From Psychrobacter sp. LV10R520-6 (GTDB taxonomy: Bacteria > Pseudomonadota > Gammaproteobacteria > Pseudomonadales > Moraxellaceae): a DNA stretch of 64,000 nt. The position numbers were made by a program, and so were the translations under genes. Shown piece after piece: positions 47,286 through 57,453 of the stretch. The stretch is from positions 1,922,001 through 1,986,000 of the forward strand of contig NZ_LT900024.1 in the NCBI RefSeq assembly GCF_900182925.1, read 5' to 3'. The notes beneath the pieces are model-generated. The model was not told the origin of the DNA. It did no database searches and saw nothing but the letters and a program-made list of their open reading frames with translations. The number at the start of each line of letters is the position of its first letter. Positions within the stretch are counted from its first letter, which is position 1.

Positions 47286-49370
47286 TTAAACAACGTTCAT
47301 CGCGTCGCTCAGCTCCTCAAGATAATAACCTTGCAAATAACGTGCACCAATACTCCATGCGACAGACATCGTTGCAGCCTCTTCAATATAAGGTATTAGT
47401 ACGTCAATATCGAGCTTATTAGTGCGTATAATCAGTGATTTAATGGTTTCTAAATTATCCGCTTTATTGATGTCTTGTATATAGCTACGGGCCAGCCTAA
47501 CCATATCAGGTTGTAAAAAGTTGGCGCTTTCAATCGATTTTGCGAAGGTACCAAAATTACGGATACCTGTTTGACAATTAACTTGGCTCAACGCGGCAAA
47601 CTGAGACTTAGCAACGGTCAAATGATTGACGACATCTTGCTCATTAAACTGTAGCATCAATGCCCCTGATACCCCACCCACGGCTTTAATCAATTGGCTG
47701 ACCACATTTGGTAGTTTGTTATCCACCAATGAAGCACTGGTTAACTGCACCAGTATCCGTGCTTCAGGGTGAGTTCTACGGACATCGTTTAGCTTTTTGC
47801 AGGCGTTAACCAGCACCCAAAGATCTATTTTTTCACGTAGTTTGTGGGTTTTGGCGACCGCCATAAATTGATTGGGGGTTAACACCGTATTTTCGGCATC
47901 TGCCAATGGCAAACGCAGATATACCTCAAAAAAGTCACTACGGTCATTATTGATGTCGTACATGGGCTGAAATAACAGCTCAAAGCGATTATTAGCAATA
48001 GCATCAACCAAGGACTCAGCGAGCGCGCTATCATCGCTGTTGGCATGCTCACTAGGGTCATATAAATGATAAGTACCCCCATGATTAGCCGTCTCAACCA
48101 TAATATGAGTGATGGCATCCATGGCGCGCTCAAGCAGTATTTTTGGCTCAGCTGTATTCTGCTCGATCTTCACAATACCGATACTAACCGTAGTGTTGGT
48201 AGTACGCTTATCCACTTCAATGAGCATCTCACTTATACGCTCACCTATACGTTCGGCGAGCTCTTTGAGCGCTGTGGTTGGCATATTTTCTACTAATATA
48301 GTAAATGCCTTATCGCTAAAGCGGCTGACATGACCATCCGGCACCATCTCACCGAGTACATGAGCGACCTGCTGGATGGTGGTATCTACCCCTTGCAAAC
48401 CCAAACTGCTTCTAATTTTGCCAATATTATCCAGCTGAAGGTACAACAGTCCCGCTGTGAGTACGCCCTTTATTGCTTGCTGGTGTATGGCGGCAAGCTG
48501 CTCTTCAAAGCCGTGGCGGTTATTAAGCCCCGTCAAGCTATCTTTACGCTCCGCTGCAGCCAATCGTTTGGCAAGCTCAGTGCTATTATTACTGTTTGGT
48601 TGGATAATAATCTGGGTAACGGGTTCGCCCTCTAAAGTCGCTACCGCTAACTGTAGTTTGGCTTCAAAGGTGTTGCCATCCGCACGTAGACTTTCAAAAT
48701 TAAACTCGACTTGGTCACGATTGCCCTTGTCAAACTGACGTAAAAACTGCTTAAATCCTTTAACGTTATCACCGCCTGCGATCAAATCAATGATAGGTAT
48801 GCCAATGACGTCATTCATGGAATCAAAGCCAAACAACTTAAGATAAGGGTCATTGGCAAAGATATGAATACCTTGATCAATATAAGCGACGGCGCTTTTG
48901 GAGTTTTTAATTAAGATATTGGCGCGCTGCTCCGCCTCAGACAGGACATAACGTAAGGTCTTAAGCTGGCGGCGGCTACGTAAATTATCGTGTTGTAAAC
49001 AAATAGCCATCACCACTGACGTTTCTTCATCTACCAATAGCGCTTTGACCATTGTGCCACTGATAACAGCAGGTAGCCCTTCCTCATTATGATCGGTAGC
49101 GGCTGCTTCTTTACTCATCAGGCAAATCATGGGTAAATCAATACTTTGCTCTTGGACAATACCCACCACATCAGTAAAGTCCATGTCATACGCTTGACCG
49201 AATACCAAAATATCCCACGGTTGCCGTAGCGATTTTAGCAGCTCATCTTTATCATCTAAGAAGCCTAAATTAACGTTATCATAATAAGCGCCCAATAACT
49301 GCACCAAGCGCTCAGCATAGAGCTGGTCATCATCGATAACTAATAAATTCAGGACGGAATGGGTACGCAT
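47286..49370 (-). CDS. FimX-like protein: REC-PAS-degenerate GGDEF-degenerate EAL
   Basis: A 694-residue protein. A receiver-like domain (LNLLVIDDDQLYAERLVQLL) lacks an obvious phospho-acceptor aspartate. A PAS domain follows (SKSAVAYIDQGIHIFANDPY), then a GGDEF-type domain (DSLTGLNNRHGFEEQ) whose active motif is replaced by FSDKAF, and an EAL-type domain where EAL reads EVY (FFEVYLRLPL). Length, order and the double loss match Pseudomonas FimX (REC-PAS-GGDEF-EAL, about 690 residues), a c-di-GMP-binding regulator of type IV pilus twitching. I infer a similar sensor role. Catalysis is unlikely. Confidence 0.78.
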   Translation of the reverse strand: MRTHSVLNLLVIDDDQLYAERLVQLLGAYYDNVNLGFLDDKDELLKSLRQPWDILVFGQAYDMDFTDVVGIVQEQSIDLPMICLMSKEAAATDHNEEGLPAVISGTMVKALLVDEETSVVMAICLQHDNLRSRRQLKTLRYVLSEAEQRANILIKNSKSAVAYIDQGIHIFANDPYLKLFGFDSMNDVIGIPIIDLIAGGDNVKGFKQFLRQFDKGNRDQVEFNFESLRADGNTFEAKLQLAVATLEGEPVTQIIIQPNSNNSTELAKRLAAAERKDSLTGLNNRHGFEEQLAAIHQQAIKGVLTAGLLYLQLDNIGKIRSSLGLQGVDTTIQQVAHVLGEMVPDGHVSRFSDKAFTILVENMPTTALKELAERIGERISEMLIEVDKRTTNTTVSIGIVKIEQNTAEPKILLERAMDAITHIMVETANHGGTYHLYDPSEHANSDDSALAESLVDAIANNRFELLFQPMYDINNDRSDFFEVYLRLPLADAENTVLTPNQFMAVAKTHKLREKIDLWVLVNACKKLNDVRRTHPEARILVQLTSASLVDNKLPNVVSQLIKAVGGVSGALMLQFNEQDVVNHLTVAKSQFAALSQVNCQTGIRNFGTFAKSIESANFLQPDMVRLARSYIQDINKADNLETIKSLIIRTNKLDIDVLIPYIEEAATMSVAWSIGARYLQGYYLEELSDAMNVV

Positions 49371-49525
49371 GGAAGCCTTTTAACTTTATGGTCGTATTTT
49401 TATTGTTTGCTTTTCAGCCATATGAAACTGAAATACAAGCACAAACTATTATAAGCAATAAGTTAGATGGCTGCTCATTTACTTACAAACACAATTAGTT
49501 GACCTTACTCTTTATTTATACTTCT

Positions 49526-49555
49526 TACTTATATTCTTTTTACTTATATTCTTTA
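49526..49555. repeat. Short tandem repeat upstream of the FimX-like gene
   Basis: Two copies of a 15-mer, TACTTATATTCTTTT at 49526-49540 and TACTTATATTCTTTA at 49541-49555, in the AT-rich gap between the 612-codon ORF and the FimX-like gene. Confidence 0.75.
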
Positions 49556-49595
49556 ATTAAGGCCTTATTATCTCCTACCGATATGAGCTTAGCAA

Positions 49596-51389
49596 CTAAA
49601 GTCGCACTATTTCATATTGGCTGAAGCCCTCAGTACTGAGTAAACTACGCTGCAAGCGCAAAGGCTGCTGTTTGTCACCCAGACGCATTATTACTCTATC
49701 ATTACTATGAAAGTGATAAGCAGTTAACTCATGACCCAATACCTGCCATTCCACCTTTGAAGTCTGATTATCAGTGCTTTGGCTACTGGGGTTTTGACTA
49801 TCAAGACCTTGATCATAGACAGCTTGATGGTCAGTTTTTTGAGTATCAAGAGTAAGCCAACGTACTATTCCTATTGACCAACTGGGTGTGGTCGTACTGT
49901 TCCTATTAATATCAGTCTCAGGACGACATAACAAAAACAGGCTCATGGTTCGTAATAACGGCGGTGCGGTAGGACCCTGGTTATCGGCACTCACAACAGC
50001 TGCCATTTGTTGGTCAGCATCCGCCATTAACTTTGTTGACTGTGCTATCGACTGCAATGAAGGCCTACCTTTGATAGCGACAGTTAAATTATCTAAGTCT
50101 GGCTTCGGTAGCAGTTGCAGCGTCCGAAAATGTGACAAGGCATCCTTACTATCGAAGGTTTCAACTTCTAATACTTTGCTTAGAGCGTATTTTTTTGGCA
50201 CAGTATCATAACGAGGTTGCTGCTCAGGTGACAGCTCTTTAACAGCTATCAGGCTCAACAAGCTTTGCGAGCCTGCAACATGGTAATGAATGTCATTGAA
50301 ACCAGTAATGACAGTCGCGCGTTGTTTGGTGCTATATTTTGTCGGCATCGTTAGTGGCGGTTGAATATAACGATACGTTATCGCCATCCATACCTTAGTC
50401 ATCAGACAGCACACCACGGCCTCATTGTCATCAGAAGCTACGACTTGCCCGCGCATTTTTAAATACGCCACTAAGGGTGCAAGCTCTATAAACAAGCACT
50501 CATGCCGCTCGTCATAGGGATTAATCGCAGAATGAGCGGTCAAATAAGCAGGTGAGTTGTCGCTATGTAAGTCAACAAAGACGCGCGTATCGGTTTGCGG
50601 CTCTATGGTAGCGACCATATGGTCTGCCCACACAGGTAGCAAGCGCTGGGCCAGCAGAATACTAGAACGTTGCATGGCATAGACATTCAATAAATGATGC
50701 AAGCATATCTGACAATATAGCTGATGAATATTATTAGCGTGGCGGACTACCACTACTGAACTCAAATCTATATGAGCAATATGACGCTGGCAGGCAAGAT
50801 AGTACAGCTGATTGAGCGTGAACCATAGTGAGGGCGGCGGCTTTTGGTAGCAAATAGCCTTTTCGTTCAATAGCTTCTGGTAACTGAGCAGTGATTGATA
50901 GATCGCCACTGCTAAAGTAGACGGCGGCGGTTTTATGAAGGTGAAATAGCGTTTCCAATGACCGATCGAAGGCTCGTACTGCCGTTGATAATCTAGGGAC
51001 AGACTATTACGGCGTACGATGCCGTCATAGACTAAAATACTTAAATAGTACAGCGACTTAACCTGAGCAATATCGCTCAATTGACTGTCGGTAAACGTTC
51101 CAGATTCATAGAGGTAACGCTTACGTAAAGCAGCAATTAATTGTTCCGATGCGGTCATTACGATACTGATTGACTTAAGGCGAAGCTGGTCATTTAAGTG
51201 AGCCACCGTCAACTCAGTAAGTACCTTTTCTATCTGATCCGCTTGCTCTGCTTCGGTCTGTAGCGGCAAGAGCGCTGCCCATTTGGACAGTTGCTGTTCT
51301 TGACCGTCGATATACCGATCTGGCGGCTGCGGTAGCGGTAGCGGAACCTTAGAAGACAGATATTCTTGAAAAGTCAATAAAGTTATCAT
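49596..51389 (-). CDS. Unrecognised large protein, possible degenerate PilZ-like C-terminus
   Basis: About 597 residues from MITLLTFQEYLSSK (51389), chosen because AAGGA precedes it by five bases; the open frame reaches 51434. I do not recognise the family. The body is mostly helical-looking and cytosolic, with no signal peptide or membrane segments. Near the C-terminus, WSIGIVRWLTLDTQKTDHQ, then WQVLGHELTAYHFH and a basic end are reminiscent of the degenerate PilZ-type endings of some c-di-GMP-related proteins, a weak inference. It lies just upstream of the FimX-like gene in the same direction. Confidence 0.7.
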   Translation of the reverse strand: MITLLTFQEYLSSKVPLPLPQPPDRYIDGQEQQLSKWAALLPLQTEAEQADQIEKVLTELTVAHLNDQLRLKSISIVMTASEQLIAALRKRYLYESGTFTDSQLSDIAQVKSLYYLSILVYDGIVRRNSLSLDYQRQYEPSIGHWKRYFTFIKPPPSTLAVAIYQSLLSYQKLLNEKAICYQKPPPSLWFTLNQLYYLACQRHIAHIDLSSVVVVRHANNIHQLYCQICLHHLLNVYAMQRSSILLAQRLLPVWADHMVATIEPQTDTRVFVDLHSDNSPAYLTAHSAINPYDERHECLFIELAPLVAYLKMRGQVVASDDNEAVVCCLMTKVWMAITYRYIQPPLTMPTKYSTKQRATVITGFNDIHYHVAGSQSLLSLIAVKELSPEQQPRYDTVPKKYALSKVLEVETFDSKDALSHFRTLQLLPKPDLDNLTVAIKGRPSLQSIAQSTKLMADADQQMAAVVSADNQGPTAPPLLRTMSLFLLCRPETDINRNSTTTPSWSIGIVRWLTLDTQKTDHQAVYDQGLDSQNPSSQSTDNQTSKVEWQVLGHELTAYHFHSNDRVIMRLGDKQQPLRLQRSLLSTEGFSQYEIVRL

Positions 51390-51577
51390 CACTGTCCTTA
51401 GTGATTGCACAAGAGTAACGGCACAAGTCATCAATCGCTATACGAATACCTTGTGTCGATAGTATCTGTTGACAACATATATTAATAGCAGTTGACCTTA
51501 TTGATGGCAACTGACCTATCAAAATATTATTAGTCAACCTTTGTTACTATTAATCCTAGCTTATCATAATGCCTATT

Positions 51578-52585
51578 TTAAACGCCATTGTAAATGTCAA
51601 TCGGCACCTTGAATGGTCTATTGGGCAACTCTCTCACCAGTTTAGGTACCAAGTATCCGGGTAATTCGGATAATAATCGCCAGTAAAGCTCGATAGCCGA
51701 CCGCTCGTCGCTATCAAAATGGGCAGCACCGGCCACTTTATCTAAAATATGCAGATAATAAGGCAACACCCCAGCGGCAAATAAGCGCTGACTTAACGCC
51801 ACTTGGCTAGCAACGCTATCGTTGATACCCTTTAATAACACCGTTTGGTTTAATAAGGTGATGCCCGCTACTCGAGCGCGCTGTAAGTATTCCAAAGTGA
51901 GGGTATCGATTTCATTGGCATGGTTACAATGAATTACCATCACAATATGACACCGACTTTGCGCCATTCTGTCCAATAGCGCGTCATCTAGCCGCGCTGG
52001 AATGACCACAGGCAAGCGAGTATGCAAGCGAATGGTGGTTAATTGCGGGATAGCGTCTAAGGTATCGAACCACGCAAACAAACGCCGATTAGTAACGTTT
52101 AAGGGGTCGCCGCCACTTAGGATGACTTCATTAATCTCAGGATGTGCTGTGATGTAATCGATGATATCTGCTTGTGCAGAGGCAGTTGGCATATTGGCAC
52201 TATAATCAAAATGCTGACGAAAACAGTACCGACAATGAATCGCACAAGCCCCCGTAATCGTTAACAACACTCTTGATTGATATTTATGAAGCAGCCCTTT
52301 AACCGGATTATGCGCGTTCTCGTCTAGCGGATCATTAACATAGCCCGTTACCGTGATTTGTTCTTGTTGGTCTGGTAGTACCTGTTTTAATAAGGGATCA
52401 TCGCTATCACCGATGGTCATCTTTGCCACAAAAGCGCGCGGGACTCGCAGCTCAAAATAAGCAGGTAGATAAATTCTTGCTTTTAGCGACTCAAGCTCTA
52501 GGATGCTCAGTAGCTCATCAACTGAGGTAATAGCTTCGGATAATTGCGTTTGCCAGTTTTTTTGTGTGATTAAATGGTTTATCAT
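51578..52585 (-). CDS. epmB: EF-P beta-lysylation enzyme (lysine 2,3-aminomutase-like)
   Basis: A 335-residue radical SAM enzyme. The cluster motif CxxxCxxC is in GACAIHCRYCFRQHFDY, followed by VILSGGDPLNVTNRR and a PLP lysine region near PGYLVPKLVRELP. EpmB isomerises (S)-lysine to (R)-beta-lysine for attachment to EF-P. The gene is divergent from efp, 204 bp apart, a common pairing and strong support. The ligase gene epmA is not in the window. Confidence 0.93.
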   Translation of the reverse strand: MINHLITQKNWQTQLSEAITSVDELLSILELESLKARIYLPAYFELRVPRAFVAKMTIGDSDDPLLKQVLPDQQEQITVTGYVNDPLDENAHNPVKGLLHKYQSRVLLTITGACAIHCRYCFRQHFDYSANMPTASAQADIIDYITAHPEINEVILSGGDPLNVTNRRLFAWFDTLDAIPQLTTIRLHTRLPVVIPARLDDALLDRMAQSRCHIVMVIHCNHANEIDTLTLEYLQRARVAGITLLNQTVLLKGINDSVASQVALSQRLFAAGVLPYYLHILDKVAGAAHFDSDERSAIELYWRLLSELPGYLVPKLVRELPNRPFKVPIDIYNGV

Positions 52586-52789
52586 GACAACCTACTACCT
52601 GTACCTAAAAGCCGACATTATACGCTGTTAGTGGGCATCCTATCAAAGCATAGGAATCGACACTTAAACGCTTAGCATGACAGCAGATTTTAGCGCAGCA
52701 TGTTCCAAATCCAACTACTAATCATGATTATTGCTAATAATCGTTTATTATGACTGTTGATAACAATTAGCAACCCTTAGGAGTCTCTT

Positions 52790-53365
52790 GTGGCAAGTTT
52801 TTCTACCAATGAATTCAAAGCCGGTCTAAAAGTGATGCTCGATGGCAACCCTTATTCCATCATTGAAAACGAGTTTGTCAAACCCGGAAAGGGCCAAGCA
52901 TTCAACCGCGTGAAAATGCGCAATCTACGCAGTGGTAGAATGTTAGAGCAAACGTTTAAATCAGGCGATAGCCTAGAGGCGGCTGATGTCATAGATACTG
53001 AAATGAACTATCTGTATAACGATGGTGAGTTTTGGCACTTTATGCATCCTGAAAGCTTTGAGCAACTACAAGCGGATAAAGTCGCAGTCGGCGATGCTCT
53101 GAAATGGCTAAAAGAAAACAGCAATGCCCTGTGCGTGATTACCTTATTCAATGGTGTGCCGTTAACAATTACCGCGCCTAACTTTGTCGAATTACAAATT
53201 ACTGAAACCGATCCTGGCCTACGCGGCGATACTTCAGGTGGCGGCGGCAAACCGGCCACTTTAGAGACTGGTGCTGTAGTACGTGTGCCGTTATTTGTGC
53301 AACAAGGGGAAGTGGTGCGTGTTGATACCCGTACCGGCGATTACCAAACTCGAGTCAGCTCATAA
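52790..53365 (+). CDS. efp: Translation elongation factor P
   Basis: EF-P, 191 residues, rescues ribosomes stalled at polyproline stretches. It starts with GTG ([19 protein letters not shown]) after a TAGGAG ribosome-binding site. The modified lysine is Lys34 in [15 protein letters not shown], fitting the EpmA/EpmB beta-lysylation pathway and the neighbouring epmB. The C-terminal signature [20 protein letters not shown] is intact. A terminator follows. Confidence 0.97.
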   Translation: MASFSTNEFKAGLKVMLDGNPYSIIENEFVKPGKGQAFNRVKMRNLRSGRMLEQTFKSGDSLEAADVIDTEMNYLYNDGEFWHFMHPESFEQLQADKVAVGDALKWLKENSNALCVITLFNGVPLTITAPNFVELQITETDPGLRGDTSGGGGKPATLETGAVVRVPLFVQQGEVVRVDTRTGDYQTRVSS

Positions 53366-53435
53366 TCAGCCTTTATATAGCTAGCCTCTACATAACTAGT
53401 CCCTAATAGTAGGGTATTGATACTAGCATTAGACT

Positions 53436-53472
53436 AAAAGCCTAACCGTCAAATAAACGGCTAGGCTTTTTT
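53436..53472 (+). terminator. Terminator of efp
   Basis: Stem AAAAGCCTA-CCGT / ACGG-TAGGCTTTT with a T run, about 70 bp after the efp stop. The A run on the left also makes it plausible for the opposite strand, where the histidine kinase gene starts far upstream. Confidence 0.85.
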
Positions 53473-53565
53473 ATGAAGTGAATTATGAGAAAATAAGCAA
53501 GCAAGCGTTGAAAAAACCAGTAGAAAGACAGCCGTCAAAAAATATATAAGGTTACTTTTAAAGCG

Positions 53566-55329
53566 TTATTTTGATGACGACTGTTTATGCATAAGCCAAT
53601 ATTGTACTAAGGCATTCAGTTGTTCTTTTTTAAACGGCTTAGTGCAATAATCTTGCATGCCAACCTGTAGATACTTTTCGCACTCACCGTCCATGGCGTT
53701 AGCGGTCAGAGCGATAATAGGCGGTAGCACTTGAGGATCATACAACTCATGCAGTTTGATTGTCGCTTGTACACCGTCCATAATCGGCATGTGATGATCC
53801 ATCAAAATCACGTCATAACGCTCAGGATGCAAGCTAAAGTGTTCGATAGCTTATTGTCCATCAATGACATGAGTGACCGTATGACCACTATTCTGGAGCG
53901 CTTTTTTGGCAATGATGGCGTTCACATTGTCATCTTCAACTAACAGTATATGACCGGCAAGCTGCGGGCTGGGGCTGCTAATTGTATTATCATTTGAAGA
54001 TTGCCACGTCTCGTATTGCGACTCATCAATAGTGACTAACGGCAATAATACCTTAAATGTGGTGCCCGTACCGACCACACTGTCTACTATAATTTGACCA
54101 CCCATCAGCGTCACTAAGGACTTACATACGGACAATCCAAGACCAGTGCCACCATAGAGACGATGGGTGGACTTATCTGCTTGATTGTAGGCATCAAATA
54201 TCGCCTCTAGCGATTCTGATTTAATGCCGACGCCAGTATCCGTTACCTCGATACATAACGTCATCGCACCGTAATCCACCAAGTTATAGGGTGTTCTATC
54301 TGGATCATTTACATCGACGTATTCAGAACAGTGACAATTGGGCTGGTGCTTAACGTCGATACTGACACGCCCACCTTCGCGCGTAAACTTGATAGCATTA
54401 TTGACCAAGTTTGACAGAATCTGTTTGAGCCGTACCGGGTCGCCTTTTACATAAGGCGATAACGTCTCAGTATAATGATAGTCTAAAATCAGTTTGCGCT
54501 GTCTTGCCTTGCCGGCAAATAGGCTGACAACTTCATTACATAAAGTAGATAAGTTCATCGGAATAACATCAATGGTCATTTTTCCGGACTCAACTTTTGA
54601 TAAGTCCAAAATACCATTGATAATCGCCAATAGATGCTCATTTGAGACTTTTATATTGTCCACATACTCTTTTTGCTCATGACTAAGCTCAGTATCACTC
54701 AGCATCTCTACCATGCCAATGATACCGTTCATTGGTGTTCGTATTTCGTGGCTCATATTGGCTAAAAACTCTGACTTCATCTCATTAGCGTGCTTTGCCT
54801 GACTCTGCTTTTCCTGTAGTTGTAAGGAATCTGCAGCCATCACCGCAAACTGAGCTAATAATTTAGCTTGCTTATCATCAAAGCTGTGGTTGGGCTGCAT
54901 ATCCATCAGGCACAGAGAGCCTAAGCGATAGGTTTTATTACCTTCGTGTAAGATAATCGGTGCGCCAGCGTAAAAGCGCAGATAAAGATCATCTGTTACT
55001 AATGGATTATGAATAAATCGGCTATCACATGACAAATCCGGTACCACGAACACCTCATCAGACAGCATAGTATAATTACAGATGGCTGACTCACGCGCGG
55101 TCGTACAGATATCATCGAGTCCATGAGGAGATTTTAGGTATTGCGTCTGCTCATCCATAAAAGTAATGGTCACTACTGGCACATTAAAAAACAACTTTAC
55201 CAGCTCAGTCAGACGCTCAAATGCAGGCTCGTTCTTGTTATTGAGTACTTGGTAGTGATAAAGCTTGTCGATACGAGCTTCTTCATCTACCGTTACTGGA
55301 TAACTATATATAGACAAGATGCTCTCCAT
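53566..55329 (-). pseudogene. Hybrid histidine kinase (GAF-HK-REC) with an in-frame stop in the receiver
   Basis: The intact part (55329-53851, 492 residues) has an N-terminal GAF domain ([20 protein letters not shown]), the phospho-acceptor histidine in [20 protein letters not shown], and ATPase boxes ([37 protein letters not shown]). It then enters a receiver domain ([20 protein letters not shown]) and stops at TAA (53853-53851), after VIDGQ. The same frame continues AIEHFSLHPERYDVILMDHH, with the phospho-acceptor aspartate, to 53566. One base change (GAA to TAA) would explain it. The product is either a receiver-less kinase or requires readthrough. Confidence 0.88.
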
Positions 55330-55362
55330 AAATCAATATTAATATTAACACTAACGTCAATA

Positions 55363-56259
55363 TCAAACGCTAGACTTAGTGCCTATCTGCTTGGTCAATA
55401 ACTGTAGCGCTTCGCTGACCATAATCATTGCTACGACCGAAGTTACCACCACCGCTGAGCCATAACCACCGCACTGTAAACCGCCTGTTTGGCAGCTTTT
55501 ATCCACACGTGGCGGCTCTGTTGAATACACGCACTTGATACCAAATTTCTCTTTAAGCGTACTATTGATGCCTTTTTCATGGCGTAACTTACTGCGCAGC
55601 TTAGCGAGTAGTGGATCTTGATAGCTGTCCCGCAAGTCGCTGACGGTGATCTGGCGTGGGTCGGTTTTACCCCCAGCACCGCCTGCACAAATCAGCTTTA
55701 GTTTATTAAAGCGACAGTGTAATGCAATTGCAAGCTTCGCATTTATATCGTCAACACAGTCTAAGATAACCACAGGCCTGCCTTCCACAGCTGCGGCTTT
55801 CGCAGCTAGCCGACTGGGCAGTAGTGCTGCTACATTATCGACGCTCAAGAAGTCATCGATAAGGTGTAGCGTTACTTTTGGATTAATCTCACGGATACGG
55901 GTCGCCATCGCCGCAATTTTGCTTTGCCCAAAAGTACTGTCCAAAGCAGGCAGTTGTCGATTGACATTGGAAGCGACCAACACATCCAAATCAATTAAGG
56001 TAATTGTCCCAACTGCCGTTCGTGCCAGTGCTTCTGCCGCCCAAGACCCAACGCCCCCTACCCCAATAATATAGATATGAGCGGCAGCAAAGGTGTCAAC
56101 TGCCTCCTCGCCATAAAGAGTTTGTGTTCCTTTAAAGCGACGGCCATATTGCTCAGACGCTACATTTGGCTCATCATGACTTAATGGCTCATGGCCTGAT
56201 AATAAGTCAGTTACGTCCGGTTGAGTGGCCGATGATTGCAATTGTCGTTGTTGATTCAT
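55363..56259 (-). CDS. tcdA: tRNA threonylcarbamoyladenosine dehydratase
   Basis: A 298-residue E1-like (ThiF/MoeB/HesA) enzyme. Features: RFKGTQTLYGEEAVDTFAAA, nucleotide-binding IYIIGVGGVGSWAAEALART, LIDLDVLVASNVNRQ, and CQTGGLQCGGYGSAV near the end. TcdA (CsdL) cyclises t6A to ct6A at position 37 of tRNAs using ATP. The first about 35 residues are less conserved. It is upstream of the kinase gene by about 30 bp on the same strand. Confidence 0.93.
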   Translation of the reverse strand: MNQQRQLQSSATQPDVTDLLSGHEPLSHDEPNVASEQYGRRFKGTQTLYGEEAVDTFAAAHIYIIGVGGVGSWAAEALARTAVGTITLIDLDVLVASNVNRQLPALDSTFGQSKIAAMATRIREINPKVTLHLIDDFLSVDNVAALLPSRLAAKAAAVEGRPVVILDCVDDINAKLAIALHCRFNKLKLICAGGAGGKTDPRQITVSDLRDSYQDPLLAKLRSKLRHEKGINSTLKEKFGIKCVYSTEPPRVDKSCQTGGLQCGGYGSAVVVTSVVAMIMVSEALQLLTKQIGTKSSV

Positions 56260-56346
56260 AACAGATTAAAAGCTCTTTGAATTGGTTACGGTTGTTATTT
56301 ATAGTTGCTACTGCTAATTGCTATCTACAGTTACTGTTTATAATGA

Positions 56347-57333
56347 CTATATCGGATAAGTCCATTTGGTTTGCAAAGCGTCGCAACTGTTTTGCCATAA
56401 TTGCCGAGCAAGTTCAGCTGGAGACGTATCAAGCAATTCACTCAAACTTAGCAGTACCCATGATAAATTAGCCGGTACGTTTCTATTGTGCGCTGGCGCG
56501 TCACCCCACTCATCAAGTGGACTTTGCCCAAGCGCTGACTGGCTGTTGTCTGAAGTTTGACACATAATAGGCGTCATGTCGGGGCAGTCAGTCTCTATTA
56601 CCAAGCAACCAATACCATGACTATCAACGGCTGCTTGAATAGCACGGCGTAGTTTCTTAGCATTAGGATTGGTCACTTGACCAGTAACACCCAGCTTAAA
56701 ACCCAAGTTCACAAAAGCCTTAGCCTCTTGTACGCCACCACTAAAACTATGGGCAATACCGCCCAGCTTATGAGCATCGTAATCGTGTGCTTTTAATAGC
56801 GCTAAAGCTTCAGCATGAGCTTTACGGATATGCAGCATAACTGGCAGCTGATGGGTCACCGCCATATCCAGCTGAGCATTAAAAAAACGCTGCTGTTTGG
56901 CGAAAATCTCAGGCTGTTTCATTGTGTCAGTATAAGTATCTAGCCCAATCTCTCCAACTGCCAGCGGACGGTGTTCTTCCATCATCTTCGCCATGGCAGT
57001 CAAATGAGCCTCAGTATGCTGCTCAATATAAAACGGATGCAGCCCTAGTGCAATATGTGCTTTAGGGTACAAGTCTGACTGACCTGCTACATCCGTCACA
57101 ACAGACGACGGCATAACATCAAATGCTTGTTGGGTATCATATAATCGGTCAAAATGTCGATACAAATAGCCCACCAATACTAAGTGACGGACACCGCGTT
57201 TGTAGGCTTGCTGCGCCTGAGTCTGTCTATCGCTATCAAATACTGGCGCATCGAAATGAGTATGCGTATCAACTAGAGGAAAGGTGACGGGCAATGGCTT
57301 ATCAGCGATAAGCGGTGAGTCGATGGCGGTCAT
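56347..57333 (-). CDS. TatD-family metal-dependent hydrolase
   Basis: A 328-residue TatD-type hydrolase (putative DNase). The metal-binding HxH is in LVDTHTHFDAPVFDSD, and other family signatures are HIALGLHPFYIEQH, PLAVGEIGLDTY, MLHIRKAHAEALALLK, GIAHSFSGGVQEAK and CLVIETDCPDMTP. It lies about 90 bp from tcdA, same strand. The upstream 57334-57450 has repeated TTATTAGTAA elements. Confidence 0.9.
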   Translation of the reverse strand: MTAIDSPLIADKPLPVTFPLVDTHTHFDAPVFDSDRQTQAQQAYKRGVRHLVLVGYLYRHFDRLYDTQQAFDVMPSSVVTDVAGQSDLYPKAHIALGLHPFYIEQHTEAHLTAMAKMMEEHRPLAVGEIGLDTYTDTMKQPEIFAKQQRFFNAQLDMAVTHQLPVMLHIRKAHAEALALLKAHDYDAHKLGGIAHSFSGGVQEAKAFVNLGFKLGVTGQVTNPNAKKLRRAIQAAVDSHGIGCLVIETDCPDMTPIMCQTSDNSQSALGQSPLDEWGDAPAHNRNVPANLSWVLLSLSELLDTSPAELARQLWQNSCDALQTKWTYPI

Positions 57334-57453
57334 TAACGGACTCCACGGTTGGTAGCTGGTTTATTAGTAATTTTTTTATTAGTAACGGTATTGTTCTTAA
57401 CTACTTTGTTAGCAGCATCTACTTTGTCAGTAACCCATTTATTAGTAACCATA

